Positions 1-9,768 are shown, counted from the first letter of the stretch. The stretch: DNA of 64,000 nt from Scandinavium manionii (GCF_024764775.1 NZ_JALIGC010000040.1:62001-126000); one strand, 5' to 3'. Numbers and translations: made by a program. Notes: generated by a model from the sequence alone, not told the origin.

Positions 1-2103
1 CGTTTTCACCTTTGGGGATGGAAAATGCCAGGCATTGTACCGCGCCATCGAAGCCAGCGCGGCCTGCCCATCAATCCGTTGAAGCAATGCTAACGAAGAC
101 GATGTCGAGCTGCCATGATGTGGCACCTGAACAAGTGTAGACGCAAGATGCTGCCAGTAATGACTGAGCATTGACATTTCTGCCGATATTTCAATATCTC
201 CCGTCAATAAAACGCTATAGCGCCCGTCATCGACCCGAACGACACACGAGCGGTTATTGCCTTTATCCATTGTGCCTGGCAGTGGCCAGACCGCACGGAA
301 CGTCAGTCCCTCCCAGCGCCAGCTTTCCCCTCGAAAACAAGGGAGATGCCCTTCCCACTGTAACGGGCTTCTGACCCACAGTGCAGGCCAGGTTTTCAGC
401 AGCGTTTCCAGCCCCCCACGATGGTCGAGATGTTCGTGACTAAGAACGATGCCTTCTGGCTGTAGATGATGCCAGCGCAGCCAAGGGATAATGAGCTGTT
501 GAGCACTGTCCCCCCCGGGCCAGGCAAGCCCGGTGTCATAGAGCAGCGCTTTACCGTTTCGGGTAATGACGATGGACAATCCCTGCCCCACATCCAGCAT
601 GGTTACAGACCACGTTTGAGGTGGTGGCTGGCGCCAGAGTGGGAAAGTAAGCAGAGTTCCACATGCCAGTATTGAAGCAGGCCATCTCGTACAGCCATTG
701 AGTCGCCAGAGGATAATGACCAGCCACGGTATCACTACAATGCCCTGCCAGCGATAATCGATATCTTGCCATCCCTGAGGAAGTGCACGCAAAAACCAAA
801 ACAAGCCTTCGAGCAGGCAATCGGCTAACAGCCAGATATAATTTTCCATTGTCGCCGGTCCGGTAAAATGCAGCACAACACCGGCCAGTAAAAGCGGAAT
901 TTCACCCAGCGTCACCAAAGGCACGGCCACAAGATTGGCGGGCAGAGATGTCCAGGACATGCCGTGAAATATGCTCACTTGCAATGGAAGCAGAAGCAGC
1001 ATCAGTCCCAACTGTAAATGCACTAACGAAATCAGCCCCTTTATTATGACGTTACATTGCAGGCGAAGGGGTGGCATCCACTGATACCAGAAGATCAACG
1101 TTGCAACGGCAAAAGCCGATAACCACAGGCTTTGCGTCAGAATGGCCAAAGGATCCAACACCAGGATTGCGGCGATACAGCACAGCCATACTTCCCATGG
1201 AGTCCATCGACGACCACTTAAGCGCAGCAGCAGCCAGACTCCGGCCGCGATAATGGAGCGCAGAGCCGGAGGCTGTAATCCACTTAACCACGCGTACATC
1301 AGCGCCAGAAGAAAGCTGGCGCAAAGGGGCATTCGCCAGCCAATCCAGCGGCATGGTAGCACTCTCTGTATACCTCGTATCAAGACCCAACCCATCATCG
1401 CCACCAGAGAAATATGCAATCCGGAAATCGCCATCAGATGCGAGGTTCCCGTTTCTTGAAGCAGACGTTTTATTTCCGCGGGAACATCTGCACGCTCGCC
1501 AACGGCCAAAGCCAGCATGACGTGTTGCCACGGATAAGGTTCGAGTGCGTTCGCCAATGCGGAGACTAACTGCGACCGTATGCTGCACTGACCGTCTACT
1601 CTATTCGCCTGCGTAAAGCGCCCGGTTAATGGACGATGTAATGAAAGCGCATGGCGCTGACCGTCAAACATGCCCTCATTGAGTAAACCGTGTACTGCCC
1701 GGGCTTTAATGGTCATTTGCCAGATTTGCCCCACGCAGCCCTTTTCCGGCAGTGCCTGACCATAAAGAACGATACCTGGTGCAGGGATTTGTCGCTGGCC
1801 GTTAATCCGCAGCAGTTTGCCGTAATATGTGGTTTCACCGTCTATGGCGGCGATCTCCACTTCTGCCTGTAGCGGTCTCCCGGATAGCGTATTTGCCGGA
1901 ATGATAATCTTCTGCGCAGCAAAAACACCCCAGCAGAAAAAGAGCGCAGTGAGCCCCACGATTCTGAAGCGCCGGGCATTAATGACAAACGCAATTGCTC
2001 CTAACGTAATCGTGCCAGCAACATCTATCGACGGTAATTGGGGTAACCAAAACAATGGGCAAATGCCGATGATGGCGCTGATGGCTATTGTGGGTAATCG
2101 CAT
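1..2103 (-). CDS. comEC: ComEC/Rec2-family DNA uptake channel protein (3' end outside window)
   Basis: Inner-membrane protein related to the ComEC/Rec2 DNA-translocation channel (YcaI in E. coli). The frame is open from the ATG at 2103 to the left edge, giving 701 codons; the last few dozen codons lie outside. The start matches the E. coli start region. The N-terminal OB-like part is followed by a competence domain with the HLMAISGLH motif near residues 222-230 and many hydrophobic segments. The C-terminal metallo-beta-lactamase-like domain contains SHEHLDH at 555-561, so its metal-binding residues are kept. It lies downstream of ihfB in the same direction, separated by a terminator. In non-competent enterobacteria its role is unproven; DNA uptake is inferred from the family. 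Confidence 0.93.
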   Translation of the reverse strand, partial: MRLPTIAISAIIGICPLFWLPQLPSIDVAGTITLGAIAFVINARRFRIVGLTALFFCWGVFAAQKIIIPANTLSGRPLQAEVEIAAIDGETTYYGKLLRINGQRQIPAPGIVLYGQALPEKGCVGQIWQMTIKARAVHGLLNEGMFDGQRHALSLHRPLTGRFTQANRVDGQCSIRSQLVSALANALEPYPWQHVMLALAVGERADVPAEIKRLLQETGTSHLMAISGLHISLVAMMGWVLIRGIQRVLPCRWIGWRMPLCASFLLALMYAWLSGLQPPALRSIIAAGVWLLLRLSGRRWTPWEVWLCCIAAILVLDPLAILTQSLWLSAFAVATLIFWYQWMPPLRLQCNVIIKGLISLVHLQLGLMLLLLPLQVSIFHGMSWTSLPANLVAVPLVTLGEIPLLLAGVVLHFTGPATMENYIWLLADCLLEGLFWFLRALPQGWQDIDYRWQGIVVIPWLVIILWRLNGCTRWPASILACGTLLTFPLWRQPPPQTWSVTMLDVGQGLSIVITRNGKALLYDTGLAWPGGDSAQQLIIPWLRWHHLQPEGIVLSHEHLDHRGGLETLLKTWPALWVRSPLQWEGHLPCFRGESWRWEGLTFRAVWPLPGTMDKGNNRSCVVRVDDGRYSVLLTGDIEISAEMSMLSHYWQHLASTLVQVPHHGSSTSSSLALLQRIDGQAALASMARYNAWHFPSPKVKT

Positions 2104-2281
2104 GACACCTCCCTGTCGCGAGCAGTCTCATGCTTTCAAGTTTGTGTGTCTTTAGACAAATACAGACGTTGCGAGGAGGCTTCCAGGGAATCGATGTTGT
2201 TGCAAAGAGCGCATTGTGCTTTCCGGGGCGTGTTCCAAAACCCTGGTGGCCACCTCACGAAAGGTACGTATTCCAGAAACG

Positions 2282-2305
2282 AAAAAAGCACCCTGTGGGT
2301 GCTTT
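2282..2305 (-). terminator. Rho-independent terminator after ihfB
   Basis: On the minus strand AAAGCACCC-ACA-GGGTGCTTT is followed by a T run (the A run at 2282-2287 on the plus strand). It lies 36 bases after the ihfB stop and separates ihfB from comEC. Confidence 0.85.
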
Positions 2306-2340
2306 CATCTCGTTCAAGTTTTGCGGAAACCTGCAATAAC

Positions 2341-2625
2341 TCAATCGTAAATATTGGCGCGATCGCGCAATTCTTTCCCCGGCTTAAAGTGCGGAACGTA
2401 TTTACCTTCCAGCTCGACTTTATCGCCTGTTTTCGGGTTACGCCCAACACGTGGGGCGCGGTAATGCAAAGAGAAACTACCGAAACCGCGGATTTCAATG
2501 CGCTCGCCCTGGGCTAGCGTAGAGGCCATATGTTCCAGCATCTCTTTCACAGCATCTTCAACCGCTTTCGCAGGGATGTGAGATTGCTGGCTTGCAAGTC
2601 TTTCGATGAGCTCTGACTTGGTCAT
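2341..2625 (-). CDS. ihfB: Integration host factor beta subunit
   Basis: 94-residue HU/IHF-family protein, the usual IhfB length. It pairs with IhfA to bend DNA in replication, site-specific recombination and transcription. Visible features are the N-terminal helices (MTKSELIERLA), the core segment IEIRGFGSF and the beta-arm segment with RVGRNPKTG, which carries the intercalating proline. A good ribosome site (GGAGGAATC) precedes the ATG. It follows rpsA, as in E. coli. IHF is also a host factor for P2-type integrases, relevant to the prophage in this window. Confidence 0.98.
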   Translation of the reverse strand: MTKSELIERLASQQSHIPAKAVEDAVKEMLEHMASTLAQGERIEIRGFGSFSLHYRAPRVGRNPKTGDKVELEGKYVPHFKPGKELRDRANIYD

Positions 2626-2670
2626 GATTCCTCCGGTTTCCTTTCAGGAAAGTATAAGCTAACAGCTTGA

Positions 2671-2695
2671 ACAAGGGCGGCCGTAGCCGCCCTTT
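2671..2695 (-). terminator. Hairpin after rpsA
   Basis: On the minus strand AAAGGGCGGC-TACG-GCCGCCCTT is followed by a short imperfect T stretch (GTTC). It lies between the rpsA stop and the ihfB ribosome site, so it may terminate or attenuate rpsA readthrough. The weak T tract makes full termination uncertain. Confidence 0.6.
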
Positions 2696-2754
2696 GTTGT
2701 TGATTACAGGACGAATCCTGCAATCTGTCAAGTTACTCGTGAAGAGTGACCTGA

Positions 2755-4428
2755 TTACTCGCCTTTAGCTGCTTTAAATGCTTCAGCCATAGCGTTGGAG
2801 AAGTTGCTTTCTTCCTGTTTGTTGTTAACAGTAGCGATTGCATCTTTCTCGTCAGCTTCGTCTTTAGCACGTACAGACAGGCTGATTGCACGGTTCTTAC
2901 GGTCAACACCGGTGAATTTAGCTTCAACGTCGTCGCCTACGTTCAGAACCAGAGTTGCATCTTCAACGCGGTCACGTGATGCTTCAGAAGCACGCAGGTA
3001 ACCTTCAACGCCGTCAGCCAGTTCTACGGTTGCGCCTTTAGCGTCAACTGCAGTCACTTTACCGTTAACGATAGCGCCTTTCTTGTTCAGAGCAACCCAG
3101 TTGTTGAACGGATCTTCAGCCAGCTGTTTCACGCCCAGGGAGATGCGCTCACGCTCTGCGTCAACCTGCAGAACAACGGCAGCGATTTCGTCGCCTTTCT
3201 TGTATTCACGAACTGCTTCTTCGCCTGCAACGTTCCAGGAGATGTCAGACAGGTGAACCAGGCCGTCGATGCCGCCGTCCAGGCCGATGAAGATACCGAA
3301 GTCAGTGATAGACTTGATTTTACCTTCAACGCGGTCGCCCTTGTTGTGGGTTTCTGCGAACAGCTGCCATGGGTTAGATTTGCACTGCTTCAGACCCAGG
3401 GAGATACGACGACGTTCTTCGTCGATGTCCAGAACCATAACTTCCACTACATCACCAACGTTAACAACTTTGGATGGGTGGATGTTTTTGTTGGTCCAGT
3501 CCATTTCGGAAACGTGTACCAGGCCTTCAACGCCTTCTTCGATTTCAACGAAGCAGCCGTAGTCGGTCAGGTTGGTCACGCGACCAGTCAGTTTGGTACC
3601 TTCTGGGTAACGCTTAGCGATAGCTACCCATGGATCTTCGCCCAGCTGCTTCAGACCCAGAGAAACACGGGTACGCTCGCGGTCGAACTTCAGCACTTTA
3701 ACAGTGATTTCGTCGCCAACGTTCACGATTTCGCTTGGGTGTTTAACGCGTTTCCACGCCATGTCAGTGATGTGCAGCAGGCCGTCTACGCCGCCCAGGT
3801 CAACGAATGCGCCGTAGTCAGTGAGGTTCTTAACGATACCTTTAACTTCCATGCCTTCCTGGAGGTTTTCGAGCAGCTGATCACGTTCTGCGCTGTTTTC
3901 GGATTCGATAACGGCACGACGGGAAACAACAACGTTGTTACGCTTCTGGTCCAGCTTGATAACTTTGAACTCAAGCTCTTTGCCTTCCAGGTGCAGCGTA
4001 TCGCGAACTGGACGCACGTCTACCAGTGAACCTGGCAGGAACGCACGAATACCGTTCAGCTCAACAGTGAAGCCACCTTTAACTTTGCCGTTGATAACAC
4101 CAACAACAGTTTCAGCGTCTTCGTATGCTTTTTCCAGCGTGATCCAAGCTTCATGACGCTTAGCTTTCTCACGGGACAGCAGGGTTTCGCCGAAGCCGTC
4201 TTCTACTGCGTCCAGCGCAACGTCAACTTCGTCACCGACCTGGATTTCCAGCTCGCCCTGGGCGTTTTTGAACTGCTCTGCCGGGATGGCGGATTCAGAT
4301 TTCAGACCGGCGTCAACCAGTACGATATCTTTATCGATAGCAACAACAACACCACGAACGATGGAACCCGGACGGGTTTCGATTGTTTTTAAGGATTCTT
4401 CAAATAGTTGAGCAAAAGATTCAGTCAT
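2755..4428 (-). CDS. rpsA: 30S ribosomal protein S1
   Basis: 557-residue S1 protein of full enterobacterial length. It binds mRNA leaders and places them on the 30S subunit. Repeated S1/OB motifs are visible along the chain, such as DYGAFVDLGGVDGLLH, DYGCFVEIEEGVEGLVH and DFGIFIGLDGGIDGLVH, in line with six S1 domains. Start MTESFAQLFEE is the E. coli start. It lies between cmk and ihfB in the usual order. Long open frames on the opposite strand are a by-product of its codon use. Confidence 0.99.
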   Translation of the reverse strand: MTESFAQLFEESLKTIETRPGSIVRGVVVAIDKDIVLVDAGLKSESAIPAEQFKNAQGELEIQVGDEVDVALDAVEDGFGETLLSREKAKRHEAWITLEKAYEDAETVVGVINGKVKGGFTVELNGIRAFLPGSLVDVRPVRDTLHLEGKELEFKVIKLDQKRNNVVVSRRAVIESENSAERDQLLENLQEGMEVKGIVKNLTDYGAFVDLGGVDGLLHITDMAWKRVKHPSEIVNVGDEITVKVLKFDRERTRVSLGLKQLGEDPWVAIAKRYPEGTKLTGRVTNLTDYGCFVEIEEGVEGLVHVSEMDWTNKNIHPSKVVNVGDVVEVMVLDIDEERRRISLGLKQCKSNPWQLFAETHNKGDRVEGKIKSITDFGIFIGLDGGIDGLVHLSDISWNVAGEEAVREYKKGDEIAAVVLQVDAERERISLGVKQLAEDPFNNWVALNKKGAIVNGKVTAVDAKGATVELADGVEGYLRASEASRDRVEDATLVLNVGDDVEAKFTGVDRKNRAISLSVRAKDEADEKDAIATVNNKQEESNFSNAMAEAFKAAKGE

Positions 4429-4552
4429 GTTTAATCTTCGAAGTTAGATTTAACGTCCACCTGACACCATGTCGGATGGGGTTGTTTAACATACCCGCTC
4501 ACAATCCATTGCAGCGGGGGTACTACAAATTCGGAGGCTCGCTTATCTTTAA
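4429..4552 (-). promoter_or_regulatory. rpsA leader region
   Basis: 124 bases separate cmk from rpsA. The sequence before the ATG (CGAAGATTAAAC) has only a weak Shine-Dalgarno element. In E. coli the rpsA leader is translated efficiently without a strong Shine-Dalgarno and is autoregulated by S1; the same arrangement is likely here. No promoter is assigned. Confidence 0.4.
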
Positions 4553-5236
4553 TCAGACAGCAGCCAGTTTTTGGCGCGCGTATTGTAACGCTTTTTCAAT
4601 CACTTGCTCAATGCTTAATCGTGTTGAATCCAGGACTAAAGCATCAGCAGCGGGAACTAACGGTGCCACCGCACGGTTGCGGTCACGGTCATCGCGTTCC
4701 TTTATCTCGACCAAAAGGCGTTCAAAGTTAACACTAAAGCCCTTTTCCTGCAACTGAAGCATACGGCGTTGGGCACGTTCTTCCGGGGAAGCGTCGAGGA
4801 AAATCTTGACCGGCGCATCGGTAAACACCACGGTTCCCATGTCGCGTCCGTCGGCAATCAGGCCCGGGGCTTCACGGAATGCACGCTGGCGACGTAACAA
4901 CGCTTCGCGTACGCGCGGGAACGCTGCCACCTGAGAGGCCGCATTTGCTACTTCCTGAGTGCGGATTTCACCACTAACGTCTTCACCCTCGAGGATAACC
5001 TCAAGGTTACCGTCGGTAGAAACAAAACGAACATCCAGATGTGCCGCCAGTGGGACCAGTGCTTCTTCGGAGGTCACGTCGACGTGATGATGTAATGCCG
5101 CCAGAGCCAGGACGCGATAAATAGCGCCAGAATCCAGCAGGTGCCATTGCAGTGCTTCCGCCATGGCTTTGCACAGCGTGCCTTTTCCGGCACCGCTAGG
5201 CCCGTCAATGGTAATTACCGGGGCAATTGCCGTCAT
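4553..5236 (-). CDS. cmk: Cytidylate kinase
   Basis: 227-residue (d)CMP kinase; it phosphorylates CMP and dCMP with ATP for nucleotide salvage and RNA turnover. The P-loop GPSGAGKGT is at residues 12-20, followed by the LLDSGAIYR nucleoside-binding segment and DGRDMGTVVF. The ATG at 5236 (MTAIAPVITI) is chosen because GAAGGAGAG lies just before it; an upstream in-frame TTG at 5251 overlaps that ribosome site and is rejected. It is upstream of rpsA as in E. coli. Confidence 0.98.
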   Translation of the reverse strand: MTAIAPVITIDGPSGAGKGTLCKAMAEALQWHLLDSGAIYRVLALAALHHHVDVTSEEALVPLAAHLDVRFVSTDGNLEVILEGEDVSGEIRTQEVANAASQVAAFPRVREALLRRQRAFREAPGLIADGRDMGTVVFTDAPVKIFLDASPEERAQRRMLQLQEKGFSVNFERLLVEIKERDDRDRNRAVAPLVPAADALVLDSTRLSIEQVIEKALQYARQKLAAV

Positions 5237-5407
5237 CGTACTCTCCTTCAATCAGGGCGTCTTTTACTTAAACGCCGCGCATTATACTCGCCAAAGCGCC
5301 AGTCCGTTAATGTTGCGTGCAAAATGCGGAATAATGGCTACCTATTGAACAATATTTGGGCAAGTATAATAGGCTGGCGGCGAACCAGCCCGAAAGGTAA
5401 CAAGGAT

Positions 5408-6178
5408 TTACTTATTATCGGCCGCGATACGATCACGAATATTCTGCGCACGATCGGCAGAAGACGGGTGGGAATCCATCATTGATTTCGAACGGCCGGC
5501 GTCCATTGTGGTGAATTTTTCAAAAGCGGTGAGCAGACCCTGACGGCTAATACCACGCTTTTTCAGCAGATCGTAAGAGAAGTTATCGGCATCAGATTCC
5601 TGGCTACGGGAGAACGTGGAATTGATAACCCCTTCAGCCAGGTCACCCAGCTGTGATTGGGAGAGCTGTGAAGCAACGCCGCTGGTCGCGGAAATTGCAT
5701 CACGCGCCGCAATGGTTGCATAAGCGGTTTGCATCGCTTTGCGAGAGTGCCCTAACGCAACGTGACCCATTTCATGGCCCAGTACACCTTCAATTTCGTT
5801 ATCCGTCATCATATCCATTAAGCCGGAATAGACACGAACACAACCGTTCGCCATCGCCCACGCGTTCACATCCGGCGTGATGTAAACTTTATAATTCACT
5901 GGCGTGCCATCAATGCTGCTTCCGAGGGCTTTGGAAATCGTCTTCAGACGTTTGCTGTATTTGCTATTAGCGCCTGCCAATTGGTTTTCGCTGTCCGACT
6001 GTTTGCATCCTTCGGCACTGAGCGCTTTCACATCGGCATCCGAGAGGGTGGCCGCTTTGTAGGCCGAGATGCCCGAACTGGCGATCATGTCGCCGTTCAC
6101 GCCATTTTTACATCCCGCAAGCAGCCCAGTAGCGACAACAAGTGCCAATAGAGTTTTCATATTTTTCATTTGCATCAT
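5408..6178 (-). CDS. ycaL: M48-family metallopeptidase lipoprotein
   Basis: 256-residue putative periplasmic zinc peptidase anchored as a lipoprotein. The signal peptide ends in the lipobox LLAG-C at residues 19-23. The zinc motif HEMGH is at 135-139, with the downstream helix residues QESDAD supplying the expected third ligand (E). YcaL in E. coli acts in outer-membrane protein quality control, degrading stalled LptD; this role is inferred from position between cmk and aroA and from similarity. LoiP/YggG is the nearest paralogue family. The exact start among ATG codons at 6178, 6175, 6169 and 6160 is uncertain. Confidence 0.88.
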   Translation of the reverse strand: MMQMKNMKTLLALVVATGLLAGCKNGVNGDMIASSGISAYKAATLSDADVKALSAEGCKQSDSENQLAGANSKYSKRLKTISKALGSSIDGTPVNYKVYITPDVNAWAMANGCVRVYSGLMDMMTDNEIEGVLGHEMGHVALGHSRKAMQTAYATIAARDAISATSGVASQLSQSQLGDLAEGVINSTFSRSQESDADNFSYDLLKKRGISRQGLLTAFEKFTTMDAGRSKSMMDSHPSSADRAQNIRDRIAADNK

Positions 6179-6313
6179 CCATTGATAATCATAAGTAAAA
6201 ACAGGTAATGAACCACGTAATAACGCCGCCGAGATTACGCGTAGAGGATGGACAAAAAAAGTTCAGATGCGGACAAAATTACGCCGACCAGACGGTCGGC
6301 GCAGGAGGCAATA

Positions 6314-7597
6314 TCAGGCAGGGGTACTGATGCGAGCGAGTTGTTCGAAATAGTCCGGGAAAGTTTTCGCCGTACATTTCGGATCAAGAATGGTCACCGG
6401 CGTGTCGGACAACGCCACCAGCGAGAAACACATTGCCATGCGGTGATCGTTATAAGTGCCGATCTCTGCGAAGGTCAGATGCGCTGGTGGCGTCACGCGA
6501 ATATAGTCTTCGCCCTCTTCCACTTCCGCACCCACTTTACGCAGCTCTGTCGCCATCGCGAACAAGCGATCGGTTTCTTTCACACGCCAATTGTAGATGT
6601 TACGCAGCGTCGTTGTGCCTTTGGCAAACAGAGCGGCCGTGGCGATAGTCATCGCCGCATCAGGAATGTGGTTCATATCCATATCGATGGCGGTCAGTTC
6701 AGCGCCCGTACAGGCGATGAAGTCATCACCCCAGGTAACGGTCGCGCCCATTTGTTCCAGCACATCGGCAAAGCGGATATCGCCCTGCACGCTGTTGCGA
6801 CCTATTCCGGTTACTTTTACCGTGCCGCCTTTGATAGCGCCCGCGGCGAGGAAATACGACGCAGAAGAAGCATCACCTTCCACCAGATACGCACCCGGTG
6901 ACTGATATTGCTGTCCGCCTTTGACAACAAAACGTTGATAGTTCTGATTCTCCACCTTCACGCCGAAGGTATTCATCAGATGCAGCGTAATATCGATGTA
7001 CGGCTTAGAAACCAGATCGCCTTTAATGGTAATAACGGTATCCTGCGCAGCCAGCGGAGCAGTCATTAACAGCGCCGTCAGGAACTGGCTGGACACGCTG
7101 CCGTCAACGGCGACCTCGCCCCCCACGAAACCGCCCTTCAGGCGTAGCGGCGGATAGTTTTCCTGCTCAAGATAGTCAATCTGTGCGCCACCCTGACGCA
7201 GCGCATCAACCAGATGCCCAATCGGGCGCTCTTTCATGCGCGGTTCACCGGTCAGCACGATATCGTTACTGCCCAGGCACAATGCCGCCGCCAGTGGGCG
7301 CATTGCCGTTCCGGCATTACCCAGGAACAGTTCCAGCGCCACCTCTGTTTTTAACGGACCACCGTTACCGGTCACTTCACAGCATGTGCGGTCAGAAGAC
7401 AGAGTGTACTGAACGCCCAACGCGGTCAGGGCATTGAGCATGTGGCGCACATCGTCACTGTCCAGAAGATTGCTCAGAACGGTGGTGCCATGGCCCAGAG
7501 CCGCCAGCAGCAAAGCGCGGTTTGAGACGCTTTTTGAACCAGGTAAATTGATGGTGCCGTCTACATGCGCGATGGGTTGTAACGTCAGGGATTCCAT
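6314..7597 (-). CDS. aroA: 5-enolpyruvylshikimate-3-phosphate synthase
   Basis: 427-residue EPSP synthase of the shikimate pathway; it joins shikimate-3-phosphate and phosphoenolpyruvate. The family signature LPGSKSVSNRA begins near residue 18, LFLGNAGTAMRPL is present and GEPRMKERP carries the active-site arginine. The glycine (G96 type) and proline of the glyphosate-sensitive class I enzymes are kept. ATG at 7597 (MESLTLQ) is chosen over an in-frame TTG at 7606. Second gene of the serC-aroA operon. Confidence 0.99.
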   Translation of the reverse strand: MESLTLQPIAHVDGTINLPGSKSVSNRALLLAALGHGTTVLSNLLDSDDVRHMLNALTALGVQYTLSSDRTCCEVTGNGGPLKTEVALELFLGNAGTAMRPLAAALCLGSNDIVLTGEPRMKERPIGHLVDALRQGGAQIDYLEQENYPPLRLKGGFVGGEVAVDGSVSSQFLTALLMTAPLAAQDTVITIKGDLVSKPYIDITLHLMNTFGVKVENQNYQRFVVKGGQQYQSPGAYLVEGDASSASYFLAAGAIKGGTVKVTGIGRNSVQGDIRFADVLEQMGATVTWGDDFIACTGAELTAIDMDMNHIPDAAMTIATAALFAKGTTTLRNIYNWRVKETDRLFAMATELRKVGAEVEEGEDYIRVTPPAHLTFAEIGTYNDHRMAMCFSLVALSDTPVTILDPKCTAKTFPDYFEQLARISTPA

Positions 7598-7620
7598 GAA
7601 ACTCAACTCTCAAAAGCAGA

Positions 7621-7650
7621 AAATAAAAACCCCGCAGACCCGCTGCGAGG
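7621..7650 (-). terminator. Attenuator-like hairpin between serC and aroA
   Basis: On the minus strand CCTCGCAG-CGGGT-CTGCGGGG is followed by TTTTTATTT. It lies between serC and aroA in their shared direction, so it should reduce rather than abolish aroA transcription. A comparable hairpin is known in the E. coli serC-aroA operon. Confidence 0.8.
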
Positions 7651-7665
7651 ATGAAAACAGGAACA

Positions 7666-8754
7666 TTAACCGTGGCGGCGTTCGAACTCTTCCATGAAGT
7701 CGGTCAGCGCCTGAACACCCGCCAGCGGCATGGCGTTATAAATAGAGGCGCGCATTCCACCGACCACACGATGGCCTTTCAATGCATGCAGGCCCGCGGC
7801 GAAAGATTCTTCGAGGAACAGCTTATCCAGTGCGCTGTCAGCCAACTGGAACGGTATGTTCATACGGGAACGGTTGGCTGCAGCCACGTCGTTACGGTAA
7901 AAATCGCTGTTATCGATAGTACCGTACAGCAGTTCCGATTTTTGCTGGTTGATACGATTCATGACTTCAACACCGCCCTGCGCCTTTAACCACTTAAAGA
8001 CCAGACCAGACAGATACCAGGCAAACGTCGGCGGCGTGTTGAACATCGAATCGTTGTCGTTCAGCACGCTGTAATCAATGATTGATGGGCAGGCGGGGTG
8101 TGCTTTACCCAGCAGATCTTCACGCACGATGACCAGAGTCAGACCCGCCGGGCCGATGTTTTTCTGTGCACCAGCGTAAATCACGCCAAAGCGGCTGACA
8201 TCAAGCGGGCTGGACAGGATCGTGGAGGAGTAATCCGCCGCAACCACAACGTCTTTACCAAAGTCAGGTACTTCGTCAATGGCGATACCGTCTATGGTTT
8301 CGTTCGGGCAATAGTGCAAATACGCCGCGTTGTCAGATAGCTGCCAGTCGCGCATCGGTTTCACTGCACGCAGACCGTCAACGGTCACTTTGGCGTCAAT
8401 CACGTTTGGAGTGCAGTATTTTTTCGCTTCTTTTACTGCACTGGCTGCCCAATAACCGGCATCCACGTAGTCTGCCGTGGTTTTGTCGCCCAGCAGGTTC
8501 AGCGGAACACCCGCGAACTGGCCGCGACCACCGCCGTGGCAGAACAGGACTTTATAGTTGGAAGGGATTTTAAGCAGGTCGCGGAAGTCTTTTTCTGCTT
8601 CTTCGGCCACCTGAATGAACTCTTTACCACGATGGCTAATTTCCATTACCGAGGTACCCAAACCCTGCCAGTCGCAGAGTTCCTGTTGGGCCTGTTTAAG
8701 CACATCCGCCGGAAGCATTGCCGGGCCAGAACTAAAATTAAAGACCTGAGTCAT
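7666..8754 (-). CDS. serC: Phosphoserine aminotransferase
   Basis: 362-residue PLP enzyme with the family's usual length. It makes 3-phosphoserine for serine synthesis and acts on 3-hydroxy-4-phosphohydroxythreonine in pyridoxine synthesis. MTQVFNFSSGPAMLP is the conserved start; GAQKNIGPAG holds the PLP lysine near residue 198. First gene of the serC-aroA operon, which links serine, pyridoxine and chorismate routes. Confidence 0.99.
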   Translation of the reverse strand: MTQVFNFSSGPAMLPADVLKQAQQELCDWQGLGTSVMEISHRGKEFIQVAEEAEKDFRDLLKIPSNYKVLFCHGGGRGQFAGVPLNLLGDKTTADYVDAGYWAASAVKEAKKYCTPNVIDAKVTVDGLRAVKPMRDWQLSDNAAYLHYCPNETIDGIAIDEVPDFGKDVVVAADYSSTILSSPLDVSRFGVIYAGAQKNIGPAGLTLVIVREDLLGKAHPACPSIIDYSVLNDNDSMFNTPPTFAWYLSGLVFKWLKAQGGVEVMNRINQQKSELLYGTIDNSDFYRNDVAAANRSRMNIPFQLADSALDKLFLEESFAAGLHALKGHRVVGGMRASIYNAMPLAGVQALTDFMEEFERRHG

Positions 8755-8932
8755 TTCCCCTCACCACGCTATACACGTTATCAGCCCGTAGGCATAAGTT
8801 ATTCCTGTGGATATTGGTTTTACCATTCAGTGACACAGGCCGCAATGGCTAATACTCGCGAGCCAAAAAATGTGTCCAGGCTCACACAACAGAATATGCC
8901 ATATTGACGTCACAATGCCGACAATTTGGCTA

Positions 8933-9625
8933 TCAGGTGATGCGTTTTGCTCGACTGGCCTTGGCCCATTCGGGATGCGCGCAGCGAGGGCATTTTTGAT
9001 GATCGCCTGCATGCATATGGAATATTGCGCTGCACCGTGTGCAGGCGTAGTCATTCTCTTCAGGCATCGTTTTGAAGCGTTCAACGCACTCACCGGGCAA
9101 GATAGGCAAACCGGCTTTCACCTCATCGTCGCTAAAAAAGTAGACACTGATTTGGCCGTTAGTCTCCATTATCGCCCGCTTGACCTGGCCCAGGTGTTCA
9201 ATCCCGTTCAGGCGCAGCTCCATAAAAAACTCAAACTCGGTCAGGTTTTCTGCCTGCAGCTTCTCCCAGGCAAGTTCCCCTTCGTCCACCACGACCACCG
9301 GTTTACCTTCGAGCAAATCTTCCAGTTTCTCGCTGTGCGCCATCAGCCACATCACCAGCCGGTAGAGCACTGCCAGAGTTACAAAGACAATGAATACCGG
9401 CAGCATCGGCACGTCGTCGTAAAACGCCACGTCTCCCGCAGCAGAGCCTAACGTCAGAATGATGAGCACTTCGAAGAGCGACATCTGGCGCACGCCGCGA
9501 CGTCCGGTGATTTTTAAAAACAGGAATACCAGCACGAAGGTATAAAGGCTACGCAGGGCCACTTCCCCGAGAAATTCCGCGGGGACTTTATCGAATGCCA
9601 TACGGTGCAAATCAAACGCTTGCAT
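8933..9625 (-). CDS. ycaP: YcaP family inner-membrane protein (DUF421)
   Basis: 230-residue protein with three predicted membrane helices in the first 110 residues (around LYTFVLVFLFLK, VLIILTLGSA and VFVTLAVLYRLVMWL) and a soluble DUF421 C-terminal part. The C terminus has CTRC and CPRC pairs that look like a small zinc ribbon. ATG at 9625 (MQAFDLHRMAF) matches E. coli YcaP; an ATG eight codons upstream lacks conservation. Function is unknown. It is upstream of serC in the same direction. Confidence 0.92.
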   Translation of the reverse strand: MQAFDLHRMAFDKVPAEFLGEVALRSLYTFVLVFLFLKITGRRGVRQMSLFEVLIILTLGSAAGDVAFYDDVPMLPVFIVFVTLAVLYRLVMWLMAHSEKLEDLLEGKPVVVVDEGELAWEKLQAENLTEFEFFMELRLNGIEHLGQVKRAIMETNGQISVYFFSDDEVKAGLPILPGECVERFKTMPEENDYACTRCSAIFHMHAGDHQKCPRCAHPEWAKASRAKRIT

Positions 9626-9725
9626 TTTTATGCTCTGACAGGGGATCACTGCGTCAAAGCATAGCTAAAACTTTTATTTACGCAGAAGCGTCGGCGGTAA
9701 AAGCGTTGCTACAGGTGACACGGCT

Positions 9726-9744
9726 CGGGCACACACCGTGCCCG
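9726..9744. other. GC-rich inverted repeat after the fimbrial operon
   Basis: CGGGCAC-ACACC-GTGCCCG forms a seven-base-pair stem 25 bases past the adhesin stop and before ycaP. No T run follows on the minus strand, so it is at most a weak or Rho-assisted end of the fimbrial transcript. Confidence 0.4.
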
Positions 9745-9768
9745 TACGCTATCCCGCTCTATACCGCA

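Noticed and set aside
1052..1588. 178-codon minus-strand frame inside comEC
   Set aside because: It is in a different frame from the continuous comEC frame that reads from 2103 to the window edge.
3253..4029. 258-codon open frame antisense to rpsA
   Set aside because: Shadow of rpsA codon bias; composition rich in F, V and N as expected for the reverse strand.
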